From contig NC_049986.1 of assembly GCF_000003815.2 (NCBI RefSeq), positions 3,935,686 through 3,999,685 of the forward strand: a stretch of 64,000 nt of DNA, read 5' to 3'. Each line of letters starts with the position of its first letter. The stretch's first letter is position 1. The notes under the pieces are model-generated. The model was not told the DNA's origin. It worked only from the letters and a program-made list of their open reading frames with translations, and made no database searches. Positions 1 through 11,771 of this stretch are shown in pieces. The translations under genes were made by a program, and so were the position numbers. The DNA is from Branchiostoma floridae. Lineage: Eukaryota > Chordata > Leptocardii > Amphioxiformes > Branchiostomatidae.

Positions 1-861
1 TCTACAATGGTTCCTGTAGACATTTGTAGTGATGTAGAAATCCTACACATTTCTACAGTCGTCGCTGTAGATGTTTGTAGAGAGGGACACAGGAAGCGGA
101 CCATCCAAGTTTTACATGTAGGCAGTGTAGTTTTGTAGAAATTCTACACATTTCTACAATGGTTCTTGTAGATATTTGTAGTGATGTAGAAATCCTACAC
201 ATTTCTACACTTGTCACTGTAGATATTTGTAGAGAAGGACATAGGAAGCGGACCATCCAAGTTTTACATGTAGGCAGTGTAGTTTTGTAGAAATCCTACA
301 CATTTCTACAATGGTTCTTGTAGACATTTGTAGTGATGTAGAAATCCTACATATTTCTACACTTGTCAATGTAGACATTTGTAGAGAGGGACATAGGAAG
401 CGGACCATTCAAGTTTTACATGTAGGCAGTGTAGTTTTGTAGAAATTCTACACATTTCTACAATGGTTCTTGTAGAAATTTGTAGTGATGTAGAAATCCT
501 ACACATTTCTACACTTGTCACTGTAGATAGTTGTAGAGAGGGACATAGGAAGCGGACCATCCAAGTTTTACATGTAGGCAGTGTAGTTTTGTAGAAATTC
601 TACACATTTCTACAATGTTTCCTGTAGATATTTGTAGTGATGTAGAAATCCTACACATTTCTACACTTGTCACTGTAGATAGTTGTAGAGAGGGACATAG
701 GAAGCGGACCATCCAAGTTTTACATGTAGGCAGTGTAGTTTTGTAGAAATCCTACACATTTCTACAATGGTTCTTGTAGACATTTGTAGTGATGTAGAAA
801 TCCTACACATTTCTACACTTGTCACTGTAGACAGTTGTAGAGAGGGACACAGGAAGCGGGG
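1..861 (+). repeat. 152-bp minisatellite array, outer left segment
   Basis: About 5.7 tandem copies of a 152-bp unit that runs on past the window start. Each unit carries landmarks such as GGACCATCCAAG, TTTACATGTAGGCAGTGTAG and two TGTAGAAAT...ATTTCTACA inverted repeats. Orientation is the same as 1274-4206 and opposite to 5578-9985. Units differ by scattered substitutions. The 152-bp period is not a multiple of three, so the 64-residue open frames in each unit shift frame from copy to copy and are not a protein gene. Confidence 0.95.
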
Positions 862-1273
862 CAGATGTTCCATGTACCACATCACGAAATCGCCGCGAAA
901 TGTAGCTAGCCGTGCGGTGTCGTTGCGACACCACGCCGTAGCCGTGTCTGGCATTTCGCCGTATGAGATTTCGTGATGTTCCATGTTCGCCGCAAAATGT
1001 TCGCCGCGAAATGTAGCTAGCCGTGCGGTGTCGTTGCGACACACTCGCCGTAGCCGTGTCAAGCATTTCGCCGTCTGCGATTTCGTGATGTCCCATGTAA
1101 GACATCACAAATTCACCGCGAAGTGCAACTTACCGCGCGGGTTCGTTGCAACGCCTTCGCCGTGTCAGGCATTCCGCCGTGACCGTGTCGGAATCGTGAA
1201 TGACATCACGACTACTAGTATAAAATCAACGCAAAATGCATCTAGCCCCGCGGGCCTGTTTCAACACCAATAA
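862..1273 (+). repeat. GC-rich foldback block, left copy
   Basis: A block of about 410 bp interrupts the minisatellite. It starts GGCAGATGTTCCATG and ends near CAACACCAATAACAC. It is made of three degenerate units of about 110 bp, each bounded by CATCACGAAATC / GATTTCGTGATG, so each unit is itself palindromic; the first two contain the hairpin GTGTCGTTGCGACAC. The 13-mer ACACAGGAAGCGG sits directly before (849-861) and after (1273-1285) the block. An inverted copy, about 95% similar by eye, lies at 9986-10386. Confidence 0.85.
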
Positions 1274-4206
1274 CACAGGAAGCGGACCATCCAAGTTTGG
1301 CATGTAGGCAGTGTAGTTTTGTAGAAATCCTACACATTTCTACAATGGTTCCTGTAGACATTTGTAGTGATGTAGAAATCCTACACAATTCTACAGTCGT
1401 CGCTGTAGATATTTGTAGAGAGGGACACAGGAAGCGGACCATCCAAGTTTTACATGTAGGCAGTGTAGTTTTGTAGAAATCCTACACATTTCTACAATGG
1501 TTCTTGTAGACATTAGTAGTGATGTAGAAATCCTACACATTTCTACACTTGTCACTGTAGACAGTTGTAGAGAGGGACACAGGAAGCGGACCATCCAATT
1601 ATTACATGTAGGCAGTGTAGTTTTGTAGAAATTCTACACATTTCTACAATGGTTCTTGTAGATATTTGTAGTGATGTACAAATCCTACACATTTCTACAC
1701 TTGTCACTGTAGATAGTTGTAGAGAAGGACATAGGAAGCCGACCATCCAAGTTTTACATGTAGGCAGTGTAGTTTTGTAGAAATTCTACACATTTCTACA
1801 ATGGTTCTTGTAGATATTTGTAGTGATGTAGAAATCCTACACATTTCTACACTTGTCACTGTAGACAGTTTTAGAGAAGGACATAGGAAGCGGACCATCC
1901 AAGTTTTACATGTAGGCAGTGTAGTTTTGTAGAAATTCTACACATTTCTACAATAGTTCCTGTAGACATTTGTAGTGATGTAGAAATCCTACACATTTCT
2001 ACACTTGTCACTGTAGATAGTTGTAGAGAGGGACACAGGAAGCGGACCATCCAAGTTTCACTTGTAGGCAGTGTAGTTTTGTAGAAATTCTACACATTTC
2101 TACAATGGTTCTTGTAGATATTTGTAGTGATGTAGAAATCCTACACATTTCTACACTTGTCACTGTAGATATTTGTAGAGAAGGACATAGGAAGCGGACC
2201 ATCCAAGTTTTACATGTAGGCAGTGTAGTTTTGTAGAAATTCTACACATTTCTACAATGGTTCCTGTAGATATTTGTAGTGATGTAGAAATCCTACACAT
2301 TTCTACACTTGTCACTGTAGATATTTGTAGAGAAGGACATAGGAAGCGGACCATCCAAGTTTTACATGTAGGCAGTGTAGTTTTGTAGAAATCCTACACA
2401 TTTCTACAATGGTTCTTGTAGACATTTGTAGTGATGTAGAAATCCTACACATTTCTACACTTGTCACTGTAGACAGTTGTAGAGAGGGACACAGGAAGCG
2501 GACCATCCAAGTATTACATGTAGGCAGTGTAGTTTTGTAGAAATTCTACACATTTCTACAATGGTTCTTGTAGATATTTGTAGTGATGTAGAAATCCTAC
2601 ACATTTCTACACATGTCACTGTAGATATTTGTAGAGAAGGACATAGGAAGCGGACCATCCAAGTTTTACATGTAGGCAGTGTAGTTTTGTAGAAATCCTA
2701 CACATTTCTACAATGGTTCTTGTAGACATTTGTAGTGATGTAGAAATCCTACATATTTCTACACTTGTCAATGTAGACATTTGTAGAGAGGGACATAGGA
2801 AGCGGACCATTCAAGTTTTACATGTAGGCAGTGTAGTTTTGTAGAAATTCTACACATTTCTACAATGGTTCTTGTAGACATTTGTAGTGATGTAGAAATC
2901 CTACACAATTCTACAATGGTTCTTGTAGATATTTGTAGTGATGTAGAAATCCTACACATTTCTACACTTATCACTATAGATATTTGTAGAGTGGGACACA
3001 GAAAGCGGACCATCCTAGTTTTACATGTAGGCAGTGTAGTTTTGTAGAAATTCTACACATTTCTATTATGGTTCCTGTAGACATTTGTAGTGATGTAGAA
3101 ATCCTACACATTTCTACACTTGTCACTGTAGATATTTGTAGAGAGGGACATAGGAAGCGGACCATCCAAGTTTTACATGTAGGCAGTGTAGTTTTGTAGA
3201 AATTCTACACATTTCTACAATGGTTCTTGTAGACATTTGTAGTGATGTAGAAATCCTACACATTTCTACACTTGTCACTGTAGATAGTTGTAGAGAGGGA
3301 CATAGGAAGCGGACCATCCAGTTTTACATGTAGGCAGTGTAGTTTTGTAGAAATTCTACACATTTCTACAATGTTTCCTGTAGATATTTGTAGTGATGTA
3401 GAAATCCTACACATTTCTACACTTGTCACTGTAGATAGTTGTAGAGAGGGACATAGGAAGCGGACCATCCAAGTTTCACATGTAGGCAGTGTAGTTTTGT
3501 AGAAATTCTACACATTTCTACAATGGTTCCTGTAGACATTTGTAGTAATGTAGAAATCCTACACAATTCTACAGTCGTCGCTGTAGATATTTGTAGAGAG
3601 GGACACAGGAAGCGGACCATCCAAGTTTTACATGTAGGCAGTGTAGTTTTGTAGAAATTCTACACATTTCTACAATGGTTCTTGTAGATATTTGTAGTGA
3701 TGTAGAAATCCTACACATTTCTACACTTGTCACTGTAGATATTTGTAGAGAAGGACATAGGAAGCGGACCATCCAAGTTTTACATGTAGGCAGTGTAGTT
3801 TTGTAGGACTTCTACACATTTCTACAATGGTTCTTGTAGACGTTTGTAGTGATGTAGAAAACCTACACATTTCTACACTTGTTACTGTAGATAGTTGTGT
3901 TTTGTAGAATTTCTACACATTTCTACAATGGTTCTTGTTGATATTTGTAGTGATGTAGAAATCCCACACATTTCTACACTTGTCACTGTAGATATTTGTA
4001 GAGAGGGACACAGGAAGCGGACCATCCAAGTTTTACATGTAGGCAGTGTAGTTTTGTAGAAATTCTACACAATTCTACAATGGTTCTTGTAGATGTTTGT
4101 AGTGATGTAGAAATCCTACACATTTCTACACTTGTCACTGTAGGTATTTGTAGAGATGGACACAGGAAGCGGACCATCCGAGTTTTACATGTAGGCAGTG
4201 TAGTTT
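1274..4206 (+). repeat. 152-bp minisatellite array, inner left arm
   Basis: Roughly 19 copies of the same 152-bp unit in the same orientation as 1-861. Variant units occur: one near 2865-2975 carries an extra internal repeat of about 50 bp, and units near 3800-3920 are truncated or rearranged. The array ends abruptly at GTAGTTTTG / GCAAGCATCG. With the right arm it forms a giant inverted repeat. No coding capacity is inferred. Confidence 0.95.
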
Positions 4207-4734
4207 TGGCAAGCATCGTTAGACCCCTGAAAATCTCCGGCGACCCTTAAAATTCGCAAGATGATCGTAAGAACACCTGACGTCTCACCTATGATAATGT
4301 CATTTAGAGCTCGCAGACAAGTCTTCAGATCGAGTTCCCCCCTCTAAGCAACTGCTTATTGACTTGGGGGGATGTTTGCTGGGTGTTCGCTCTGACTACA
4401 ACATCTTTCTGAACTTCAAGTTTCATTGCCAGCAGCTTGCCATCTATAAATGAGACTGAAGAGGACATTTTGAATAGTAAATTCCGTTGTTAAATTTGGC
4501 AGATGGCTTAGATACTACAAGAGATTTAGGTTTTAGTTGGACGGATTGACGAATAAAAATATCATACCACCATGGGGACTAACTGTTGCTGCTGGATGGG
4601 GGCTACCATTATTCATATTGACTATGGAACTACTGTAAAAATAAAATTGGTCAAATTATGCAAATTACCTTCCAGTGTCAATTGATACTCCAGAAATGAA
4701 TCTTTAATGAATAGCGTTAGAAGAACACACACCA

Positions 4735-5039
4735 ATGAGATTCAGCAGCTACCTGTACATTAGGTCAGCACAGCCAGACTCCCCCAAACTACAGAATATG
4801 TACATTTTGCAACAAAAAATGTGTAGAGAATGAAGTACATTTTCTTTTAGAATGCCCACTATAAACAGAGATGCGCAAATCTCTCATAAATACACTACAA
4901 CTTGATAATAAATATGTGTGTAAGTAAGGACCAAATGTTCAACTACATTATGACGACTAATGAATACAACGCACTTGAAAGATTTGTAAATTTCTGCACA
5001 CAAGTTTCAAAAAGAGAGAAGAGACTATGTAGATTTTAG
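4735..5039 (+). pseudogene. Decayed non-LTR retrotransposon RT C-terminus
   Basis: Across small frameshifts the plus strand reads an RT-associated zinc-ribbon-like end. At 4799-4857 the frame gives CTFCNKKCVENEVHFLLECP, the typical C-x2-C...HFLLECP signature near the end of LINE ORF2, followed by a stop where a Tyr is usual. Sequence before it (RFSSYLYI) and after it (TEMRKSLI) also fits. At 4935-5039 another frame gives a terminal segment ending FCTQVSKREKRLCRF and a stop, matching the usual last residues of such ORFs. The copy is broken and inactive. The family could be CR1-, L2- or Rex-like; I cannot decide. Confidence 0.65.
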
Positions 5040-5472
5040 ATGGTATAAGATGTAACCTGTTTCACGTATACTGAAGTTATTCAACCCAGTGCATTTAGCC
5101 CATGAAATTGGAAGATATCAGTACTGAATATATAATGTGACAGAATAACTACATGAGCCATCCAAGACAAAATAAGGTAGCAAACGTCGTCTCAACAACT
5201 ATAACGTACTGTGGTTGATTACATAGTTAAGAAATCTAAAATAGGTAATGTTCATCCATGTCTCAACTTACAAATTCCGAAAATGGAATTTCAGACTTTT
5301 GCATGGTGCACAAAAAACACGGTAAAAAGCTCACTTTTCTAACCATGTACCACAGACGAAAGGGAAAAAATAAACACAATAGGTCTACAGACACCAAATA
5401 CATTTCATGCAGGGCTCATGTGGGTCTGAGGTCTAAGAACTCTTGTTTCTTTCTGTTCTACTAGCCCCTCTG

Positions 5473-5577
5473 GTGCACATTGTTTAGAGATTGAAAAAGG
5501 TCGTCACCGTAACACACCAGCCACTCAGAGACTGACGAGTGTCCTACATGTCATAATTATATAGAAGATGAATTCCA
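5473..5577 (+). pseudogene. Second truncated RT C-terminal fragment
   Basis: The reading AHCLEIEKGRHRNTPATQRL, then after a one-base shift CPTCHNYIEDEFH, is the same part of a non-LTR reverse transcriptase as the fragment at 4735, but from a different element. It is cut off exactly where the right-hand minisatellite arm begins, so the array boundary truncates the retroelement. Confidence 0.55.
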
Positions 5578-8500
5578 CAAGTGACAAGTGTAGAAATGTG
5601 TAGGATTTCTACATCACTACAAATGTCTACAGGAACCATTGTAGAAATGTGTAGAATTCCTACAAAACTACACTGCCTACATGTAAAACTTGGATGGTCC
5701 GCTTCCTATGTCCCTCTCTACAAATATCTACAGTGACAAGTGTAGAAATGTGTAGGATTTCTACATCACTACAAATGTCTACAGGAACCATAATAGAAAT
5801 GTGTAGAATTTCTACAAAACTACACTGCCTACATGTAAAACTAGGATGGTCCGCTTTCTGTGTCCCACTCTACAAATATCTATAGTGATAAGTGTAGAAA
5901 TGTGTAGGATTTCTACATCACTACAAATATCTACAAGAACCATTGTAGAATTGTGTAGGATTTCTACATCACTACAAATGTCTACAAGAACCATTGTAGA
6001 AATGTGTAGAATTTCTACAAAACTACACTGCCTACATGTAAAACTTGGATGGTCCGCTTCCTGTGTCCCTCTCTACAAATATCTACAGCGACGACTGTAG
6101 AATTGTGTAGGATTTCTACATCACTACAAATGTCCACAGGAACCATTATAGAAATGCGTAGAATTTCTACAAAACTACACTGCCTACATGTAAAACTTGG
6201 ATGGTCCGCTTCCTATGTCCCTCTCTACAAATATCTACAGTGACAAGTGTAGAAATGTGTAGGATTTCTACATCACTACAAATATCTACAAGAACCATTG
6301 TAGAAATGTGTAGAATTTCTTCAAAACTACACTGCCTACAAGTGAAACTTGGATGGTCCGCTTCCTGTGTCCCTCTCTACAACTATCTACAGTGACAAGT
6401 GTAGAAATGTGTAAGATTTCTACATCACTACAAATGTCTATAGGAACCATTGTAGAAATATGTAGAATTTCTACAAAACTACACTGCCTACATGTAAAAC
6501 TTAGATGGTCCGTTTCCTATGTCCCTCTCTACAAATATCTACAGTGACAAGTGTATAAATGTGTAGGATTTCTACATCACTACAAATGTCTACAGGAACC
6601 ATTGTAGAAATGTGTAGAATTTCTACAAAACTACACTGCCTACATGTAAAACTATGATGGTCCGCTTTCTGTGTCCCACTCTACAAATATCTATAGTGAT
6701 AAGTGTAGAAATGTGTAGGATTTCTACATCACTACAAATATCTACAAGAACCATTGTAGAAATGTGTAGATCACTACAAATGTCTACAAGAACCATTGTA
6801 GAAATGTGTAGAATTTCTACAAAACTACACTGCCTACATGTAAAACTTGGATGGTCCGCTTCCTGTGTCCCTCTCTACAAATATCTACAGCGACGACTGT
6901 AGAATTGTGTAGGATTTCTACATCACTACAAATGTCCACAGGAACCATTGTAGAAATGTGTAGAATTTCTACAAAACTACACTGCCTACATGTAAAACTT
7001 GGATGGTCCGCTTCCTGTGTCCCTCTCTACAAATATCTACAGCGACGACTGTAGAATTGTGTAGGATTTCTACATTACTACAAATGTTTACAAGAACCAT
7101 TGTAGAAATGTGTAGAATTTCTACAAAACTACACTGCCTACATGTGAAACTTGGATGGTCCGCTTCCTATGTCCCTCTCTACAAATATCTACAGTGACAA
7201 GTGTAGAAATGTGTAGGATTTCTACATCACTACAAATGTCTACAGGAACCATAATAGAAATGTGTAGAATTTCTACAAAACTACACTGCCTACATGTAAA
7301 ACTAGGATGGTCCGCTTTCTGTGTCCCACTCTACAAATATCTATAGTGATAAGTGTAGAAATGTGTAGGATTTCTACATCACTACAAATATCTACAAGAA
7401 CCATTGTAGAATTGTGTAGGATTTCTACATCACTACAAATGTCTACAAGAACCATTGTAGAAATGTGTAGAATTTCTACAAAACTACACTGCCTACATGT
7501 AAAACTTGGATGGTCCGCTTCCTGTGTCCCTCTCTACAAATATCTACAGCGACGACTGTAGAATTGTGTAGGATTTCTACATCACTACAAATGTCCACAG
7601 GAACCATTATAGAAATGCGTAGAATTTCTACAAAACTACACTGCCTACATGTAAAACTTGGATGGTCCGCTTCCTATGTCCCTCTCTACAAATATCTACA
7701 GTGACAAGTGTAGAAATGTGTAGGATTTCTACATCACTACAAATATCTACAAGAACCATTGTAGAAATGTGTAGAATTTCTTCAAAACTACACTGCCTAC
7801 AAGTGAAACTTGGATGGTCCGCTTCCTGTGTCCCTCTCTACAACTATCTACAGTGACAAGTGTAGAAATGTGTAAGATTTCTACATCACTACAAATGTCT
7901 ATAGGAACCATTGTAGAAATATGTAGAATTTCTACAAAACTACACTGCCTACATGTAAAACTTAGATGGTCCGTTTCCTATGTCCCTCTCTACAAATATC
8001 TACAGTGACAAGTGTATAAATGTGTAGGATTTCTACATCACTACAAATGTCTACAGGAACCATTGTACTCACGGCAATACGAGTCGGTACNNNNNNNNNN
8101 NNNNNNNNNNNNNNNNNNNNNNNNNNNNNNNNNNNNNNNNNNNNNNNNNNNNNNNNNNNNNNNNNNNNNNNNNNNNNNNNNNNNNNNNNNCATGTGAAAC
8201 TTGGATGGTCCGCTTCCTGTGTTCCCTCTCTACAAATATCTACAGTGACAAGTGTAGAAATGTGTAGGATTTCTACATCACTACAAATGTCTACAGGAAC
8301 CATTGTAGAAATGTGTAGAATTTCTACAAAACTACACTGCCTACATGTGAAACTTGGATGGTCCGCTTCCTATGTCCCTCTCTACAAATATCTACAGTGA
8401 CAAGTGTAGAAATGTGTAGGATTTCTACATCACTACAAATGTCTACAGGAACCATTGTAGAAATGTGTAGAATTTCTACAAAACTACACTGCCTACATGT

Positions 8501-9985
8501 AAAACTTGGATGGTCCGCTTCCTGTGTCCCTCTCTACAACTATCTATAGTGATAAGTGTAGAAATGTGTAGGATTTCTACATCACTACAAATATCTACAA
8601 GAACCATTGTAGAAATGTGTAGATCACTACAAATGTCTACAAGAACCATTGTAGAAATGTGTAGAATTTCTACAAAACTACACTGCCTACATGTAAAACT
8701 TGGATGGTCCGCTTCCTGTGTCCCTCTCTACAAATATCTACAGCGACGACTGTAGAAATGTGTAGGATTTCTACATCACTACAAATGTCTACAGGAACCA
8801 TTGTAGAAATGTGTAGAATTTCTACAAAACTACACTGCCTACATGTAAAACTTGGATGGTCCGCTTTCTGTGTCCCACTCTACAAATATCTACAGTGACA
8901 AGTGTAGAAATGTGTAGGATTTCTACATCACTACAAATGTCTACAAGAACCATTGTAGAAATGTGTAGAATTTTTACAAAACTACACTGCCGACATGTAA
9001 AACTTGGATGGTCCGCTCCCCGTGTCCCTCTCTTCAAATATCTACAGTGACAAGTGTAGAAATGTGTAGGATTTCTACATCACTACAAATGTCTACAGGA
9101 ACCATTGTAGAAATGTGTAGAATTTCTACAAAACTACACTGCCTACATGTAAAACTAGGATGGTCCACTTTCTGTGTCCCACTCTACAAATATCTATAGT
9201 GATAAGTGTAGAAATGTGTAGGATTTCTACATCACTACAAATATCTACAAGAACCATTGTAGAAATGTGTAGGATTTCTACATCACTACAAATGTCTACA
9301 AGAACCATTGTAGAAATGTGTAGAATTTCTACAAAACTACACTGCCTACATGTAAAACTTGGATGGTCCGCTTCCTATGTCCCTCTCTACAAATATCTAC
9401 AGTGACAAGTGTAGAAATGTGTATGATTTCTAAATAACTACAAATATCTACAAGAACCATTGTAGAAATGTGTAGAATTTCTACAAAACTACACTGCCTA
9501 CAAGTGAAACTTGGATGGTCCGCTTCCTGTGTCCCTCTCTACAAATATCTACAGTGACGACTGTAGAATTGTGTAGGATTTCTACATTACTACAAATGTC
9601 TACAGGAACCATTGTAGAAATGTGTAGAATTTCTACAAAACTACACTGCCTACATGTAAAACTTGGATGGTCCGCTCCCCGTGTCCCTCTCTACAACTAT
9701 CTACAGTGACAAGTGTAGAAATGTGTAGGATTTCTACATCACTACAAATGTCTACAGGAACCATTGTAGAAATGTGTAGAATTTCTACAAAACTACACTG
9801 CCTACATGTAAAACTAGGATGGTCCGCTTCCTGTGTCCCTCTCTACAACTATCTACAGTGACAAGTGTAGAAATGTGTAGGATTTCTACATCACTACAAA
9901 TGTCTACAGGAACCATTGTAGAAATGTGTAGGATTTCTACAAAACTACACTGCCTACATGCGAAACTTGGATGGTCCGCTTCCTA
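5578..9985 (-). repeat. 152-bp minisatellite array, right arm (inverted)
   Basis: About 29 copies of the 152-bp unit in opposite orientation to 1-4206 (here the plus strand reads CTTGGATGGTCC). It is interrupted by the N run 8091-8190. A higher-order duplication with 1461-bp offset is visible (5702-6606 versus 7163-8067). The variant with an extra internal repeat of about 50 bp recurs (for example near 5890-6000, 7350-7460 and 9200-9310), matching the left-arm variant near 2865-2975. Non-coding. Confidence 0.95.
8068..8190. other. Assembly gap with 23-bp unrelated edge
   Basis: At 8068 the minisatellite stops in mid-unit. It is followed by 23 bases unrelated to the repeat (8068-8090), then 100 Ns; the array resumes at 8191. 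The 100-N run is a conventional gap of unknown length. The odd bases may be an end-of-contig artefact. Confidence 0.8.
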
Positions 9986-10386
9986 TGTTATTGGTGTTGA
10001 AACAGGCCCGCGGGGTTAGATGCATTTTGCGTTGATTTTATACTAGTACGTGATGTCATTCACGATCCCGACACGGTCACGGCGGAATGCCTGACACCGC
10101 GAAAGCGTTGCAACGAACCCGCGCGGTAAGTTGCACTTCGCGGTGAATTTGTGATGTCTTACATAGGACATCACGAAATCGCAGACGGCGAAATGCTTGA
10201 CACGGCTACGGCGAGTGTATCGCAGCGATACTGCACGGCTAGCTACATTTTGCGGCGAACATGGAACATCACGAAATCGCAGACGGCGAAATGCCTGACA
10301 CGGCTACGGCGAATGTGTCGCAACGACACCGCACGGCTAGCTACATTTCGCGGCGATTTCGTGATGTGGTACATGGAACATCTGCC
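9986..10386 (-). repeat. GC-rich foldback block, right copy
   Basis: Inverted copy of 862-1273 with the same palindromic sub-units, ending on the plus strand in GGAACATCTGCC at 10386. Outside it the sequence becomes unique at once. The left copy, by contrast, is followed outward by more minisatellite. This end is the best candidate for the true outer boundary of the foldback element. Confidence 0.85.
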
Positions 10387-11771
10387 GTTTCATTAGTGAA
10401 TGTACATGTAGTAAAGTGCAAGGGTGTACTCCCTGCTTCTTCTTATTTTTCTTATTGACCGCCTGCTACATTTTTATTTTACGGTATCTAAGAAACAAGA
10501 AACTAAAGCTGTGTGACATAATCAACACAATTTTAACACAGATAAATGTGGCAGGAGCTTGATTTCCAGAAAGAATCAAGACAGGGAGGGGGGCTAACCC
10601 CAACCCCAGCCCATGTACACTATGTGACATCTAGTAGTTTTCTAATGAGGACCAATCAAATAGGTGCTGCTAAGTCACCAACATTTCTTACTTGTACACT
10701 CAGCAAAAAAGTTGATATTCCTTTACAGAAAAATGTTTCGTCCAAATCTTAGATATTGCGGTGTAAGGCAAGTTCTGGCAATCCACAATTACTTGAATGT
10801 GTGATTTAGTGGGTACTTTTGACGGACTTTCCGATACGTTCCCAGCAAATGCTTTTATTTTATAAACACATTTTCACCTAGGTTTCAACACAAAATACAA
10901 GCATAAAGGGTTTGTGTTGTGTTGTGTTGTGTTGTGTTCCCTGACTCCTTGTAGGACTCTGTCCACTACGATGGACGACTAGGAAACACTTCCATGCGCA
11001 GACTGAACTTTTATTCTAACTTGGCTAAGCTACATGTGTTAGTGGAGTGATACAAAAGTAGGTCAGTGATTTGACTGGAGGTGATTCGGTCCAAGGCTCC
11101 ATAAGGCATGCTGGCTCTTGCCTGCTGAGATTATCTGGATATGTAACAAGTTGTAAGTAAGTTATATTGTGACAGTGGCATGTATGTAGAAACGGGCAGG
11201 GGAAGTGGTAGTTCCATATCGTAACATGTGGTGTGCATCCAACGACTTCACTATACATATCTTAACAGAACCTCTGTGGCTTTTCAGTTATTATACTAAT
11301 GTTGCATGATGTTTAACGAGAAAAATGTGTAAAAAGCTTTAAATTTGTAGTTTCTCGTTTGCTTAAAACATGTTACCAAAATGTTGCGTTGTCAAAAGGT
11401 ACCGACCTTGAAACTAAGTCAAGTAAGGCAAATAAGTATACAGCAAGTATTTGCTGCAAATTGATTTCGAAAAGACTTGATTTTGAAGCAGAAAAGGAAA
11501 GGATGTGTTTTTGTGTAACGCAGCTTCAGACAAAATGTAGTATCGTTCCGTGATGAGATAAAGATCCGACCGCGAAAATCATGGACATGAAACACCTCTA
11601 ATATTCTAATATTTCCAGTCAAATAGTATTACTTCAGAGGTCCACTCTGTCGACACTGGCTAATGTCACATTTTCATAAAGGGGCCGGCCGGGCATGCAG
11701 TTTGGGGGAGCAAAAAGTACGATGTAAAAGACAACAAAAACACAAAAGCAAAAATACTTCAACAGTATGTC
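10387..11771. other. Intergenic, no gene seen
   Basis: No convincing coding exon. It contains a GTGTT pentanucleotide microsatellite at about 10912-10938. Open frames of 60-90 residues on both strands have no recognisable domains. Confidence 0.5.

Larger units (their letters stand above)
4207..5577. other. Spacer between the inverted minisatellite arms
   Basis: Non-repetitive 1.37-kb loop of the giant inverted repeat. No intact gene is visible. It contains two decayed non-LTR retrotransposon C-terminal fragments, listed separately at 4735-5039 and 5473-5577. The remaining sequence, including a 68-residue open frame at 5258-5464, shows no recognisable product. Confidence 0.7.

Noticed and set aside
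1-4206. CRISPR-like regular repeats
   Set aside because: Units are contiguous 152-bp tandem repeats with no unique spacers, and the genome is eukaryotic.
53-10019. Dozens of 64-84-residue open frames with similar peptides (MVRFLCPSLQ...)
   Set aside because: They are by-products of the 152-bp minisatellite: the period is not divisible by three, frames shift each unit, and the same peptides appear on opposite strands in the two arms.
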